This document shows, in pieces, positions 34,194-41,910 of a stretch of 64,000 nucleotides of DNA. Numbering within the stretch: position 1 is the stretch's first letter; every line of letters begins with the position of its first letter. A program made the translations under genes and the position numbers. A model generated the notes under the pieces. The model saw nothing but the letters and a program-made list of their open reading frames with translations, searched no databases and was not told where the DNA came from. The stretch spans positions 1,426,001-1,490,000 of the forward strand of contig OZ240676.1 in assembly GCA_965198895.1 (NCBI GenBank). The letters are read 5' to 3'. The DNA comes from LMUY01 sp965198895. GTDB taxonomy: Bacteria; Pseudomonadota; Alphaproteobacteria; Acetobacterales; Acetobacteraceae.

Positions 34194-35105
34194 ATGGACC
34201 CGCTCGAGAGCATCGCGCATCGCGCATCGGGCTATTGTCAGGCCGCAGCACTGGGGGGCGGGGCGCGCTTCCTGCGCCAATTGGGGCCGGTGCAGGCGTC
34301 CAATCTCGGCGGCTGGCTGGCCCGCACCGCCGGGCCGTCACTGTCGGTGTCCGGCATCGCGAACGCCAATTTGCAGCACGCCTTCCCCGAGTATGACGCC
34401 GGGCAGCGGGACCGCATCATCCGCTCGGTGTGGGACAATCTCGGCCGCACCGTCGCCGAACTGCCGCACCTTTCCGCGCTGAGGCGCACGAGCGCGGGTG
34501 CCGGGTGGGAGCTGCAGGGCGAGGAGCACGTCGACGCCATGCGGGGCAGCAACCGCCAGGCGCTGTTCTTCTCCGGCCATTTCGGCAATTGGGAGATGGT
34601 GCTGCCGATCGCGGCCCGCCTCGGCCTGCCGGTCTCCGGATTCTATCGCGCGACCTCGAATGTGCGGGTGAACACCGTCATCCAGCGCATGCGCCTGGAT
34701 GCTTTGGGCCCGGCCAGTTCGATGTTCGCCAAGGGCTCGGCGGGTGCGCGGACCGCGCTGCTGCACCTTCAGGGCGGCGGCTCGTTGGGCATGCTGACCG
34801 ACCAGAAGATGAACGACGGCATCGCCGTTCCCTTCATGGGCCGCCGGGCGATGACGGCGCCGGCGCTGGCGCAACTGGCCCTGCGCTTCGACGCGCCCGT
34901 CATCCCCGTCCACGTCGTGCGGCTCGGCCCGGCGCGGCTGCGGATGGTGTGCGAGGCCCCCCTCGCGATCAACCGGTCGGGCGACCGCAAGGCCGATGTG
35001 TATGCGCTGACCCTCGCGATGAACCAGACGCTCGAGCGCTGGATCCGGGCCGACCCGGCGTCGTGGCTATGGCTGCACCGCCGCTGGCCGAAGCCGCAAG
35101 CGTAG
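34194..35105 (+). CDS. Lauroyl/myristoyl acyltransferase family (lipid A LpxL/HtrB-like)
   Basis: The 303-residue protein has the acyltransferase catalytic H-x4-E motif in SGHFGNWEM (about residues 124-132), the LTDQKMNDGIAVPFMGRRA segment, and a C-terminal PASWLWLHRRWPKP typical of LpxL. It would add a secondary acyl chain to lipid A or a related lipid at the inner membrane. It is shorter at the N terminus than enteric HtrB, and no strong membrane anchor is seen. Its stop codon lies at the start of a GTAGGG palindromic repeat. Confidence 0.87.
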   Translation: MDPLESIAHRASGYCQAAALGGGARFLRQLGPVQASNLGGWLARTAGPSLSVSGIANANLQHAFPEYDAGQRDRIIRSVWDNLGRTVAELPHLSALRRTSAGAGWELQGEEHVDAMRGSNRQALFFSGHFGNWEMVLPIAARLGLPVSGFYRATSNVRVNTVIQRMRLDALGPASSMFAKGSAGARTALLHLQGGGSLGMLTDQKMNDGIAVPFMGRRAMTAPALAQLALRFDAPVIPVHVVRLGPARLRMVCEAPLAINRSGDRKADVYALTLAMNQTLERWIRADPASWLWLHRRWPKPQA

Positions 35106-35180
35106 GGAGGGCTTTTAAGCCCACCATCCTCCCAGCGGACTCAAACGCGCCATAGTGGTGGGCTTAAAAGCCCACCCTAC
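35102..35180. repeat. GTAGGGTGGGC palindromic repeat, copy 3
   Basis: The left arm begins GTAGGGAGGGCTTTTAAGCC (35102-35121) and the right arm ends GGCTTAAAAGCCCACCCTAC (35161-35180). The arms are inverse complements with one mismatch, and each is self-complementary. It fills the gap between the convergent acyltransferase and GNAT genes, where it could work as a bidirectional terminator. Confidence 0.82.
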
Positions 35181-35192
35181 AGTTCTGTCCAG

Positions 35193-35717
35193 CTAGGGGT
35201 CCGATCGTAGCCTTGCCATTGCGTGGGCGTCGGCATAGGCCCCATCACGGAATCCAAACGCCCCGTGCGTGCCTTCCACGGCGAAGCCGAACCGCCGATA
35301 CAGCGCCAGCGCCGGTGCGTTGTCTGTCCACACGGTGAGCTCCACGCGATGCAGGCCAAGCCAATTGTCCGCCGTGTCCAACAACGCCGCCAGTAGCGCG
35401 CTGCCGAGTCCGCGGCCGGTCCACGAATCGTGCACGCCCATTCCAATCCGTCCCACATGCCCCCGACGCCCCGTCTGCCGTTCCAGCGCGGCGCTACCGA
35501 TGATGCGGCCGTCTGCGACCGCAACCAGGCTCACCAGGTCCGGCCCAGCCTTCTCGATCCGGCGCCCGACCTGCTCGGGCGTTTGATAGGGCAGGCCTAA
35601 CGTGCCCCAGCGGTAGCCGGGCAGGTTGATCAACTCGGCCAAGCCCTCGGCGTCCTTCGGCTGCACCGCGCGCAGCAGCCATTCAGGTCGGGGAGAGCTT
35701 GCGTCGGCGTGGCTCAT
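35193..35717 (-). CDS. GNAT family N-acetyltransferase
   Basis: The 174-residue single GNAT domain has LVSLVAVADGRIIGSAAL (beta-strands 3-4), the acetyl-CoA-binding loop WTGRGLGSALLAALLDTA and the C-terminal APALALYRRFGFAVEGT. It resembles RimJ/YhhY-type acetyltransferases acting on small molecules or N termini. The substrate is unknown. It is downstream of the PanE-like gene on the same strand, 20 bases away. Confidence 0.87.
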   Translation of the reverse strand: MSHADASSPRPEWLLRAVQPKDAEGLAELINLPGYRWGTLGLPYQTPEQVGRRIEKAGPDLVSLVAVADGRIIGSAALERQTGRRGHVGRIGMGVHDSWTGRGLGSALLAALLDTADNWLGLHRVELTVWTDNAPALALYRRFGFAVEGTHGAFGFRDGAYADAHAMARLRSDP

Positions 35718-35737
35718 GGTGACGGCTTAGTCCTATC

Positions 35738-36760
35738 CTACGCGTGGAGAAGTTCGAGGAGATTGTCGTCGGTCAACGGGCGCGTGCCATCCTCGATCTC
35801 GTGGATCATCTCGGTCAGCTTGCGGCATTTGGGACAAGCAATCCCGTGCGCTGCCCCGGTTTGCACGACAGGCAGCACCTGGACGTCGACTTCGGTCCGC
35901 CGCTTGCGGACGGCCAGATCGCGCCAAACCCCTGAATGCGTCTTCGCGTTGGGCCGATTGAACGCGACCATCGCATCGATCGATTCGAGAGCCTGCGCCT
36001 CGGTAGCACCCGGTGCGAACGCCGCCGGGTCGAAGCCGTTGAACCCGCGCTGCCCAACGCCGATGCTGGTCGCAACGGCGTTCACCTCGCCGGCCAAAGC
36101 GCGCCACAGTGGCAGCAATTCGGGGCGGGCGAGGCAATCTGCGATCCCCATCTGCCCCAGCGCCTGGGCGAACAGCAGCGCTGCATAGCCGAGCTTGCCC
36201 CACAGGTAGGACTGCACGTCTTCCACCATGACCGCGTTCGGCTCGAACCCGCTCTGGATCGTGGCATGCAGGTCGCGCAGGCGTTCGGTGATCCGGCCAT
36301 CCAGTTCACCCAGGACGAAGGCACCGTAATTGCCGAACTGGATTTCGCCCGGGCCCATCCAGTCCGCGCCGAAGTTGATGAAAGCGCCGATCACCCGCTC
36401 CCGGCCCACGACCTGGGCGATGATCTCCTCGCAGAGCCCGTTCTGCAGCGACACCACGTAACCGGTGGGGGAAAGATGCGGCAGCAGGGCCTGCGCCGCC
36501 TGCTCGGTATGATGTGCCTTCACGCAGAGGAAGATGTGGTCCCAAACACCTTCGAGCTCGCCCGGTGTGAAAGCGGGCACGGTGGCCTGGGCGGCGACGA
36601 TCGGCCCGGTGATGCGCAGGCCGCGCGCCGGGTCACGTATGGCCGCGACGTGCTCCGGTTCGATATCGGCGAAAGTGATGTCGTTGCCCGCCTGCTTCAG
36701 GAAGGTCCCGACCGTGCCGCCGATCGCGCCCGCGCCCCAGATCAGAATACGGTCCGGCAT
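35738..36760 (-). CDS. Ketopantoate reductase PanE/ApbA family protein
   Basis: The 340-residue protein has an N-terminal Rossmann motif ILIWGAGAIGGTVGTFL, the conserved SLQNGL (Asn contacting the substrate) and a catalytic lysine in YLWGKLGYAALL. The C-terminal helical domain is longer than in Escherichia coli PanE and ends with a CPKC pair (residues ~315-318) and an acidic tail. It may reduce ketopantoate, but several paralogues in this family act on other 2-oxo acids. The adjacent MFS gene, 33 bases away on the same strand, suggests a catabolic role. Confidence 0.82.
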   Translation of the reverse strand: MPDRILIWGAGAIGGTVGTFLKQAGNDITFADIEPEHVAAIRDPARGLRITGPIVAAQATVPAFTPGELEGVWDHIFLCVKAHHTEQAAQALLPHLSPTGYVVSLQNGLCEEIIAQVVGRERVIGAFINFGADWMGPGEIQFGNYGAFVLGELDGRITERLRDLHATIQSGFEPNAVMVEDVQSYLWGKLGYAALLFAQALGQMGIADCLARPELLPLWRALAGEVNAVATSIGVGQRGFNGFDPAAFAPGATEAQALESIDAMVAFNRPNAKTHSGVWRDLAVRKRRTEVDVQVLPVVQTGAAHGIACPKCRKLTEMIHEIEDGTRPLTDDNLLELLHA

Positions 36761-36793
36761 TCCTAGCTTTCCTTTCTACGGATCAGGCCGCCG

Positions 36794-38053
36794 TCAGCCT
36801 GTGACGCGGGTGGCGTGGCGGCGGACCAATACCAGCACCTGGACGACCGCCATCAAAGCGAGTTGGCCCGAGATGAACAAGAACGATGCGCGGTAGCCTC
36901 CGGTCCAACTGACCAGGGCCGAGAAGATCGACGGGCCGGCCACATAGCCCAGAAAAGTGACAGTGACACTGCTCGCCGTCGCCTCGACGATCCGCTCGGG
37001 CGGCGAGAGGCGGGCGACTTCCGCCATGTAGATCCCGTTCCAGCTCGCCGCGAAGAAGCCGGTTGCCGCGGAGAGCAATGCGGCGACCCATACCAACGGC
37101 AGGTCGGGCAACCCGCCATAGGCCAGTACGAGGCCTGCCGCCACGAAGGCTTGAGCGGTCAGGTTATGGGCCGGTCGCCCGGTACGGTCGGCGAGCCAGC
37201 CCAGCAAGATGCGCGCGAACACCCCCGCGAACTGCATGCAGGAATACACCAGCCCCGCCGCCGTCAGCGGCATGTGCCGGCCGGTGACCAGGTAGGTGAC
37301 CGAAAACGAAAACAGCGAGCCCTGCACGATCGCGAAGGAGAACGCGAGCGCCGTCACCGACAGGAGAACGGGATTGGCTTTGAGCAGCAGGAAGGGTGCC
37401 ACGACGTTTCGCGGGTTGAACAAGGCCCCGAGGCTGATGTCGCGATCCGGCTCCTTCTCGGTATCCAGCCGCTCACGCGCCGGCGCAATGAGCAGCACGG
37501 CCGCCAGGCCGATCGCGACAGCCACCATCAAGGCGGCGGGCCAACCCCAAGCCGAGGCGGCCGGCGCCAGGATCAGTCCCGCAAAGGCGCCCCCGGCCGG
37601 TGCCCCCGCCTGCTTGATGGAGAATATCAGCGTGCGATGCTGCGGCGGTGCCGTGGAGGCCAGGATGCGGCTGCCGGCCGGGGGAGACGGGCCGTAGCCG
37701 ATACCCATCATCAGCGCCGCGACAACGAGCACCGGCCACCACCCGGTGGCGGCAACCAGCAGCCCTGCCATTGCCATCAGGGCGCCGGTCTGCAGCATGC
37801 GCACAGGGCCGAGCCGTGCCAGCAGCGGCCCGCCGAACAGCAGAAACAGCACGACGCCGGCGAATTGGAGCGAGGACAAATTGCCCACCCGCTCCGGTGC
37901 GAGCCCGGCGCCCGCCGTCAGCAACGGTGCGATGATCGCCAGACTTTGGTCCAGGAACGAGGCGATTGTTTGCATGCCGAGCGTGACGGCAAGCGCCAAG
38001 ACCCAGGTCGGCATGCGAGGAGCGGCGGTGGGGCTGGCGAGCGCCTTGCTCAT
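36794..38053 (-). CDS. MFS transporter
   Basis: The 419-residue protein has twelve hydrophobic segments. Loop 2-3 contains the GGPLLARLGPVRM variant of the MFS signature, and GWLADRTGRP appears in the second half. The glycine/proline-rich GIGYGPSPPAGSRIL segment in helix 5 resembles oxalate/formate or cyanate-type carriers. The gene is upstream of and probably co-transcribed with the PanE-like reductase and GNAT genes. The substrate is unknown. Confidence 0.85.
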   Translation of the reverse strand: MSKALASPTAAPRMPTWVLALAVTLGMQTIASFLDQSLAIIAPLLTAGAGLAPERVGNLSSLQFAGVVLFLLFGGPLLARLGPVRMLQTGALMAMAGLLVAATGWWPVLVVAALMMGIGYGPSPPAGSRILASTAPPQHRTLIFSIKQAGAPAGGAFAGLILAPAASAWGWPAALMVAVAIGLAAVLLIAPARERLDTEKEPDRDISLGALFNPRNVVAPFLLLKANPVLLSVTALAFSFAIVQGSLFSFSVTYLVTGRHMPLTAAGLVYSCMQFAGVFARILLGWLADRTGRPAHNLTAQAFVAAGLVLAYGGLPDLPLVWVAALLSAATGFFAASWNGIYMAEVARLSPPERIVEATASSVTVTFLGYVAGPSIFSALVSWTGGYRASFLFISGQLALMAVVQVLVLVRRHATRVTG

Positions 38054-38246
38054 TGCAGCGGAGAGATCACGCCACGAGCTGAACGGCCGCGATCGTCTGC
38101 TGCTCCGTCACGAGGTCGATCTCCCAAATGGCATCTAGGCAAGCACTATGACGCTATGAGGTAAAGGGGATGGCGAGGTGACGCGCTCACGGTCTGCATC
38201 GCGACATGCGGCCGGGCCTTTTAGACACGACAGGAAACGAAGACGC

Positions 38247-38741
38247 ATGAGAGATAATCGGGCGGCGTTCGGCATCGGCTTCGTAGCCGGGATGCGCAGC
38301 ATGACGGCGACTGCCGCACTGGTCTGGGCCAGCAGTCTCGGGCGGTCCCGGGTCGACTGGATCCCCTCCGGTGCATGGCCGCGTCGCCTCGCGACGGCCG
38401 CTGCCTTCGCCGAGATGGCAGGCGACAAGACGCCCTTCGCACCGGACCGCCGCATTCCGGCGTCCATTCTAACCCGCCTCGCGATCGGCGCGGTCGGCGG
38501 CATGGCGTTTTCCGGGCGGAACGCATCGCTGCTGGATGCTGCGCTGTCCGGCATGGTCGGGGCGGTCGCGGGGACGGTGCTCGGCCGGGCAGCACGGGGA
38601 CCTGCGACCCGCTCCCGGGCGGACTGGGTGCGGGCACTGTCGGAAGATGCCGTCGCCGCGGGGCTCGCCACGGTCTTGGTTTGCTCGGCGGAGCGGCTCG
38701 ATCGGGCTCAGCTGCGCGAGCGCCGTCTACGGGCTGCCTGA
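38247..38741 (+). CDS. DUF4126-like membrane protein
   Basis: The product has 164 residues with a glycine/alanine-rich pattern and short hydrophobic segments: AAFGIGFVAGMRSMTATAAL at the N terminus, then ILTRLAIGAVGGMAF and GMVGAVAGTVLGRAA. This arrangement matches DUF4126 proteins found near the inner membrane. ATG 38247 is chosen because AGGAAA lies about nine bases upstream; the longer reading from 38178 is Arg-rich and unlikely. The function is unknown. Its 3' end overlaps the convergent SDR gene by 15 bases. Confidence 0.72.
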   Translation: MRDNRAAFGIGFVAGMRSMTATAALVWASSLGRSRVDWIPSGAWPRRLATAAAFAEMAGDKTPFAPDRRIPASILTRLAIGAVGGMAFSGRNASLLDAALSGMVGAVAGTVLGRAARGPATRSRADWVRALSEDAVAAGLATVLVCSAERLDRAQLRERRLRAA

Positions 38742-39470
38742 CACGGACAGCGTCTGCCCGGTGATGAACCCGGCCTGATCCGAGGCGAAGAACATCACCG
38801 TATGGGCGATGTCTTCCGGGGTGCCGGCCCGGCGCATGGCCGTGCGGTCGATGAGGGCTGCCTGCTGCTCGGCGGAGTAGCCTTGGAACTGCCGCTCGTA
38901 ATCCGGGCTGGTCCGTTGGAAACCTGGCGCGACCGCGTTCACGGTAATGCCGAACGGTCCGAGTTCCTGGCCCAGTTGCCGGGCCAGCCCGATCTCCCCC
39001 GCCTTCGCCGAGGCATAGGCCTGGATACCGGTCAACGACGTGCGCAGCCCGGCACCGCTGGCGATGAAAACGATCCGGCCGGAGCCCCGCCGCTTCATGC
39101 CGGGCACCACCGCCTGCGAGGCCAGGAAGGCGCCCGTAAGGTTTGCGTCGACGACGGCGCGAAAGTCGGCTTCCGGCACATCCTCCATCGCGCGTGGCGC
39201 TTGCCCCAGCACGCCGCCCGCTACGTAGACCAGCACGTCGGGCTCGCGCCCAGCGGCTTCGGCACAGCTGAGCACCCATGCGGCGACCGCTGCCCGGTCC
39301 AGCAGGTCCAGCTGCCGGCACTGCGCAGGCAGACCGGCCATTTCGTCCCGGAGCCGGTCGGCGGCAAAGACCTGGGCACCGGACGCGGCAAAGCCCTCGA
39401 CGATGCCCCGCCCAATCCCGCGCGCCGCTCCCGCGACCAGCACCGCACGCCCGGTGAAATCATGCCGCAT
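38727..39470 (-). CDS. Short-chain dehydrogenase/reductase (SDR)
   Basis: The 247-residue classical SDR has the cofactor motif VAGAARGIGRGIVEG, the structural VYVAGGV (in place of NNAG), and the catalytic Ser in IASGAGL with the Tyr/Lys pair in YASAKAG (YxxxK). It ends in the typical SDQAGFITGQTLSVSG. The asparagine of the usual NAG motif is replaced by Val-Ala, a modest departure. The substrate is unknown. It lies near the photosynthesis island without obvious linkage. Confidence 0.88.
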   Translation of the reverse strand: MRHDFTGRAVLVAGAARGIGRGIVEGFAASGAQVFAADRLRDEMAGLPAQCRQLDLLDRAAVAAWVLSCAEAAGREPDVLVYVAGGVLGQAPRAMEDVPEADFRAVVDANLTGAFLASQAVVPGMKRRGSGRIVFIASGAGLRTSLTGIQAYASAKAGEIGLARQLGQELGPFGITVNAVAPGFQRTSPDYERQFQGYSAEQQAALIDRTAMRRAGTPEDIAHTVMFFASDQAGFITGQTLSVSGSP

Positions 39471-39541
39471 CGGCGGAGCCCCTCGAAGGCGGTCTACGGA
39501 ATTCGGGATCCGTCAGCGTTTCACGCAACGTGATGGTGGGC

Positions 39542-39919
39542 CTAGTCGTGACAGAAATTGTACGTGAGCCCTGCCCCGTAGCCGGCTTCGTTGGCCGCCA
39601 CGCAGGACTTGGTCGTGTCCGGTTGCCGTTTGGCCACGTTGGGCGGCATGAGCGCCGCTGGCGGGCTGTTCGGCGGCCCGAGCATCGCCTTGTCCACGTA
39701 GCCGATGACGCGGCCATACTGGACCCGGCATTGATCACCATTGCAGTCGAGCACGTCGACCGTTTCACCCCGGTCGAGCTCCTGGAGTTCGTCCCCGTCA
39801 TGCGAAGGCGCTGCCCGGAAGAAGGTCGGCCAGGCAATTTGCTGGGGCGTGGCCATGGCGGGCACTGCGACCAATGCAGACGCTGCCGCAAGAAAATATA
39901 CGCACGGTCGGTGCCACAT
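39542..39919 (-). CDS. Exported SH3-like domain protein
   Basis: The product has 125 residues with a Sec signal peptide (about residues 1-23, ending VPAMA). A bacterial SH3-like (SH3_3) fold follows (TFFRAAPSHDGDELQELDRG, ETVDVLDCNGDQCRVQYGRV, IGYVDKAML). The protein ends in a proline-rich segment with two further cysteines. GGAGG lies six bases before the ATG. It is divergent from pufL, and both share the 113-base region with the TGT-N12-ACA palindrome, so it may be co-regulated with the reaction-centre operon. A direct role in photosynthesis is not established. Confidence 0.75.
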   Translation of the reverse strand: MWHRPCVYFLAAASALVAVPAMATPQQIAWPTFFRAAPSHDGDELQELDRGETVDVLDCNGDQCRVQYGRVIGYVDKAMLGPPNSPPAALMPPNVAKRQPDTTKSCVAANEAGYGAGLTYNFCHD

Positions 39920-39959
39920 CTGAGCCTCCGTTATGTAATCTTTGAAAGACGGCTTTTAG

Positions 39960-39977
39960 TGTCAATTTAGGTTGACA
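39960..39977. promoter_or_regulatory. TGT-N12-ACA palindrome upstream of pufL (PpsR/CrtJ-type operator)
   Basis: The 18-base sequence TGTCAATTTAGGTTGACA matches the consensus TGT-N12-ACA recognised by the aerobic photosynthesis repressor PpsR/CrtJ in purple bacteria. Its arms TGTCAA and TTGACA are exact inverse complements, and each reads TTGACA in one outward direction, so it could overlap the -35 hexamers of both pufL and the divergent SH3-like gene. It lies 55 bases before the pufL start. The pufL ribosome-binding site AAGGAG is at 40018-40023. Assignment is by consensus only. Confidence 0.65.
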
Positions 39978-40032
39978 CCACAGGGGCCTTTCGGTCAAGT
40001 CGCGCCACTGGATTGCGAAGGAGCCGCGGCCG

Positions 40033-40872
40033 ATGGCCATGTTATCATATGAGCAGAAATACCGTGTACGCGGTGGCACCTTGCTCGGCGGCGATACGTT
40101 CGACTTTTGGATAGGCCCATTCTACGTGGGCTTTTTCGGCGTGACTGCGGCGATATCATCCCTGCTCGGGACGTTACTGATCTTCTACGGTGCCGCGATC
40201 GGACCGACCTGGGCACCGTTCAAAATCAGCATCGACCCACCGCCGATCAGCTTAGGACTGGCCTGGGCGCCGATGCGCGATGGCGGCCTGTGGCAGATCA
40301 TCACCATCTGCGCCATTGTCTCGTTCTGCTCGTGGGCGCTCCGCCAGGTGGAGATCTGCCGCAAACTCGGCATCGGCTACCACGTGCCGATCGGGTTCTC
40401 CGCGGCGATCTTCGCCTATGTCAGCCTCGTGGTCTTCCGCCCGTTGATGATGGGTGCCTGGGGCTACGGATTTCCCTACGGCATCATGAGCCATTTGGAC
40501 TGGGTGTCGAACACCGGGTACCAATACCTGCACTTCCACTACAACCCGGCGCACATGATCGCCGTGACCTGCTTCTTCACGACGACACTGATCCTGGCAC
40601 TGCATGGTGGCGAGATCCTGTCGATCGCCCACCCGGTCAAGGGCAACACGGTGAAATACGAGGAGACGGAAAGCGACTATTTCCGTGACACCATCGCCTA
40701 CTCGATTGGCTCGCTGGGCATCCACCGTCTCGGGTACCTGATCGCGATCAATGCCGGCGTATGGAGTGCCATCTGCATTCTGATCTCTGGGCCGTTCTGG
40801 TCCCGCGGATGGCCGTATTGGTACAACTGGTACATGAACATCCCGGTCTGGGGACCGGTTGGATTCCATTGA
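40033..40872 (+). CDS. pufL: Photosynthetic reaction centre L subunit
   Basis: The 279-residue protein aligns without gaps to the Rhodobacter sphaeroides L subunit through helix E. Bacteriochlorophyll ligands His153 (SHLDW) and His173 (NPAH) and iron ligands His190 (LALHGG) and His230 (LGIHRLG) are present (numbering without Met), as are His168, Glu212, Ser223 and Arg217. Departures are Gln at 104 (Glu in R. sphaeroides) and Ser at 213 (Asp in R. sphaeroides), with Asp at 214. Five membrane helices hold half of the core cofactors. ATG 40033 follows AAGGAG by nine bases. No pufB or pufA light-harvesting 1 gene precedes it, unlike the usual puf operon. Confidence 0.98.
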   Translation: MAMLSYEQKYRVRGGTLLGGDTFDFWIGPFYVGFFGVTAAISSLLGTLLIFYGAAIGPTWAPFKISIDPPPISLGLAWAPMRDGGLWQIITICAIVSFCSWALRQVEICRKLGIGYHVPIGFSAAIFAYVSLVVFRPLMMGAWGYGFPYGIMSHLDWVSNTGYQYLHFHYNPAHMIAVTCFFTTTLILALHGGEILSIAHPVKGNTVKYEETESDYFRDTIAYSIGSLGIHRLGYLIAINAGVWSAICILISGPFWSRGWPYWYNWYMNIPVWGPVGFH

Positions 40873-40905
40873 GCACCATGGGCGTCCACTGAGGAGCAAA
40901 CGTTG

Positions 40906-41910
40906 ATGGCGCGATATCACACCCTGTTCACCTCCATCGAGCTCGACAGCCCGATGGAATACGGCAAGCCCCTACCACGCGGAGCGTTCCGGCGTATTCT
41001 GCCGCCAAAGCATTCCAAGCTGCTGGGCCGCTTCGGCGAAACACAAGTAGGCCCGACCTATCTCGGCGCGACCGGCCTCGCTTCGCTGATCTGCGGCTTC
41101 ATCGCGTTCGAGATCATAGGCCTGAACATGTGGGCCTCGGTGGACTGGAACGTCATCCGGTTCATTAAGCTGCTGCCATTCCTCGCCCTCGAGCCGCCCT
41201 CGGCAAAGCAGGGCCTGTCCCTCTTCCCACCGCTCGACGATGGTGGCTGGTGGCTGATGGCGGGCTTCTTTCTCACCGCCTCGATCCTGCTGTGGTGGAC
41301 GCGGATGTACCGCCGGGCCCGCGCGATGGGACTTGGCACGCACGTGGCGTGGGGCTTCGCCGCAGCGATCTGGCTGTATCTGGTGCTGGGCTTCTTCCGT
41401 CCGATCCTGATGGGCAGTTGGTCCGAAGCGGTTCCGTTCGGCATCATCGCGCACCTGAACTGGACGGCGACGTTCTCCGTCCGCTACGGCAACCTGTTCT
41501 ACAACCCGTTCCACATGCTCTCGATCGTCTTCCTGTATGGCTCGACGATGCTGTTCACCATGCATGGCGGCACGATCCTCGCCACCACCCCGTTCGGTGG
41601 CGAGCGGGAAACGCGCGAGATCGTGGACCCCGGCAGCGCCAACGAGCGCGGCTCGCTGTTCTGGCGCTGGACGATGGGCTTCAACGCGAACTTCGAGTCG
41701 ATCCATCGCTGGATCTACACCTTCGCCGTGCTCTGCCCGATCTGCGGCGGCATCGGCATCCTGATGACCGGGACCGTGGTGGATAACTGGTACCTCTGGG
41801 GCCTGAAGCACGACATCGTCCCTGAATACAGCCATGTGCTGCCCATCCCCGACGCACCACCGGCCGGCGCGATGCGAAGCAAGGCACCTCAGATCGGGGT
41901 AGAGCAGTGA
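40906..41910 (+). CDS. pufM: Photosynthetic reaction centre M subunit
   Basis: The 334-residue protein has bacteriochlorophyll ligands His182 (IAHLNW) and His202 (YNPFH), iron ligands His219 (TMHGGT), Glu234 (GGERE) and His266 (SIHRW), Tyr210, and the quinone-A Trp252 in FWRWTMGFN (R. sphaeroides numbering without Met). Residue 44 is Glu, where R. sphaeroides has Asn and Blastochloris viridis has Asp. A ~30-residue C-terminal extension is typical of reaction centres that bind a tetraheme cytochrome. ATG 40906 follows GAGGAG by nine bases; the upstream TTG is rejected. It forms the core heterodimer with PufL. Confidence 0.98.
   Translation: MARYHTLFTSIELDSPMEYGKPLPRGAFRRILPPKHSKLLGRFGETQVGPTYLGATGLASLICGFIAFEIIGLNMWASVDWNVIRFIKLLPFLALEPPSAKQGLSLFPPLDDGGWWLMAGFFLTASILLWWTRMYRRARAMGLGTHVAWGFAAAIWLYLVLGFFRPILMGSWSEAVPFGIIAHLNWTATFSVRYGNLFYNPFHMLSIVFLYGSTMLFTMHGGTILATTPFGGERETREIVDPGSANERGSLFWRWTMGFNANFESIHRWIYTFAVLCPICGGIGILMTGTVVDNWYLWGLKHDIVPEYSHVLPIPDAPPAGAMRSKAPQIGVEQ

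Noticed and set aside
39471..40032. Possible missed pufB/pufA light-harvesting genes upstream of pufL
   Set aside because: The minus strand holds the SH3-like gene, and the remaining 113 bases are too short for two ~50-70 codon genes; no His-containing single-helix peptide was seen.
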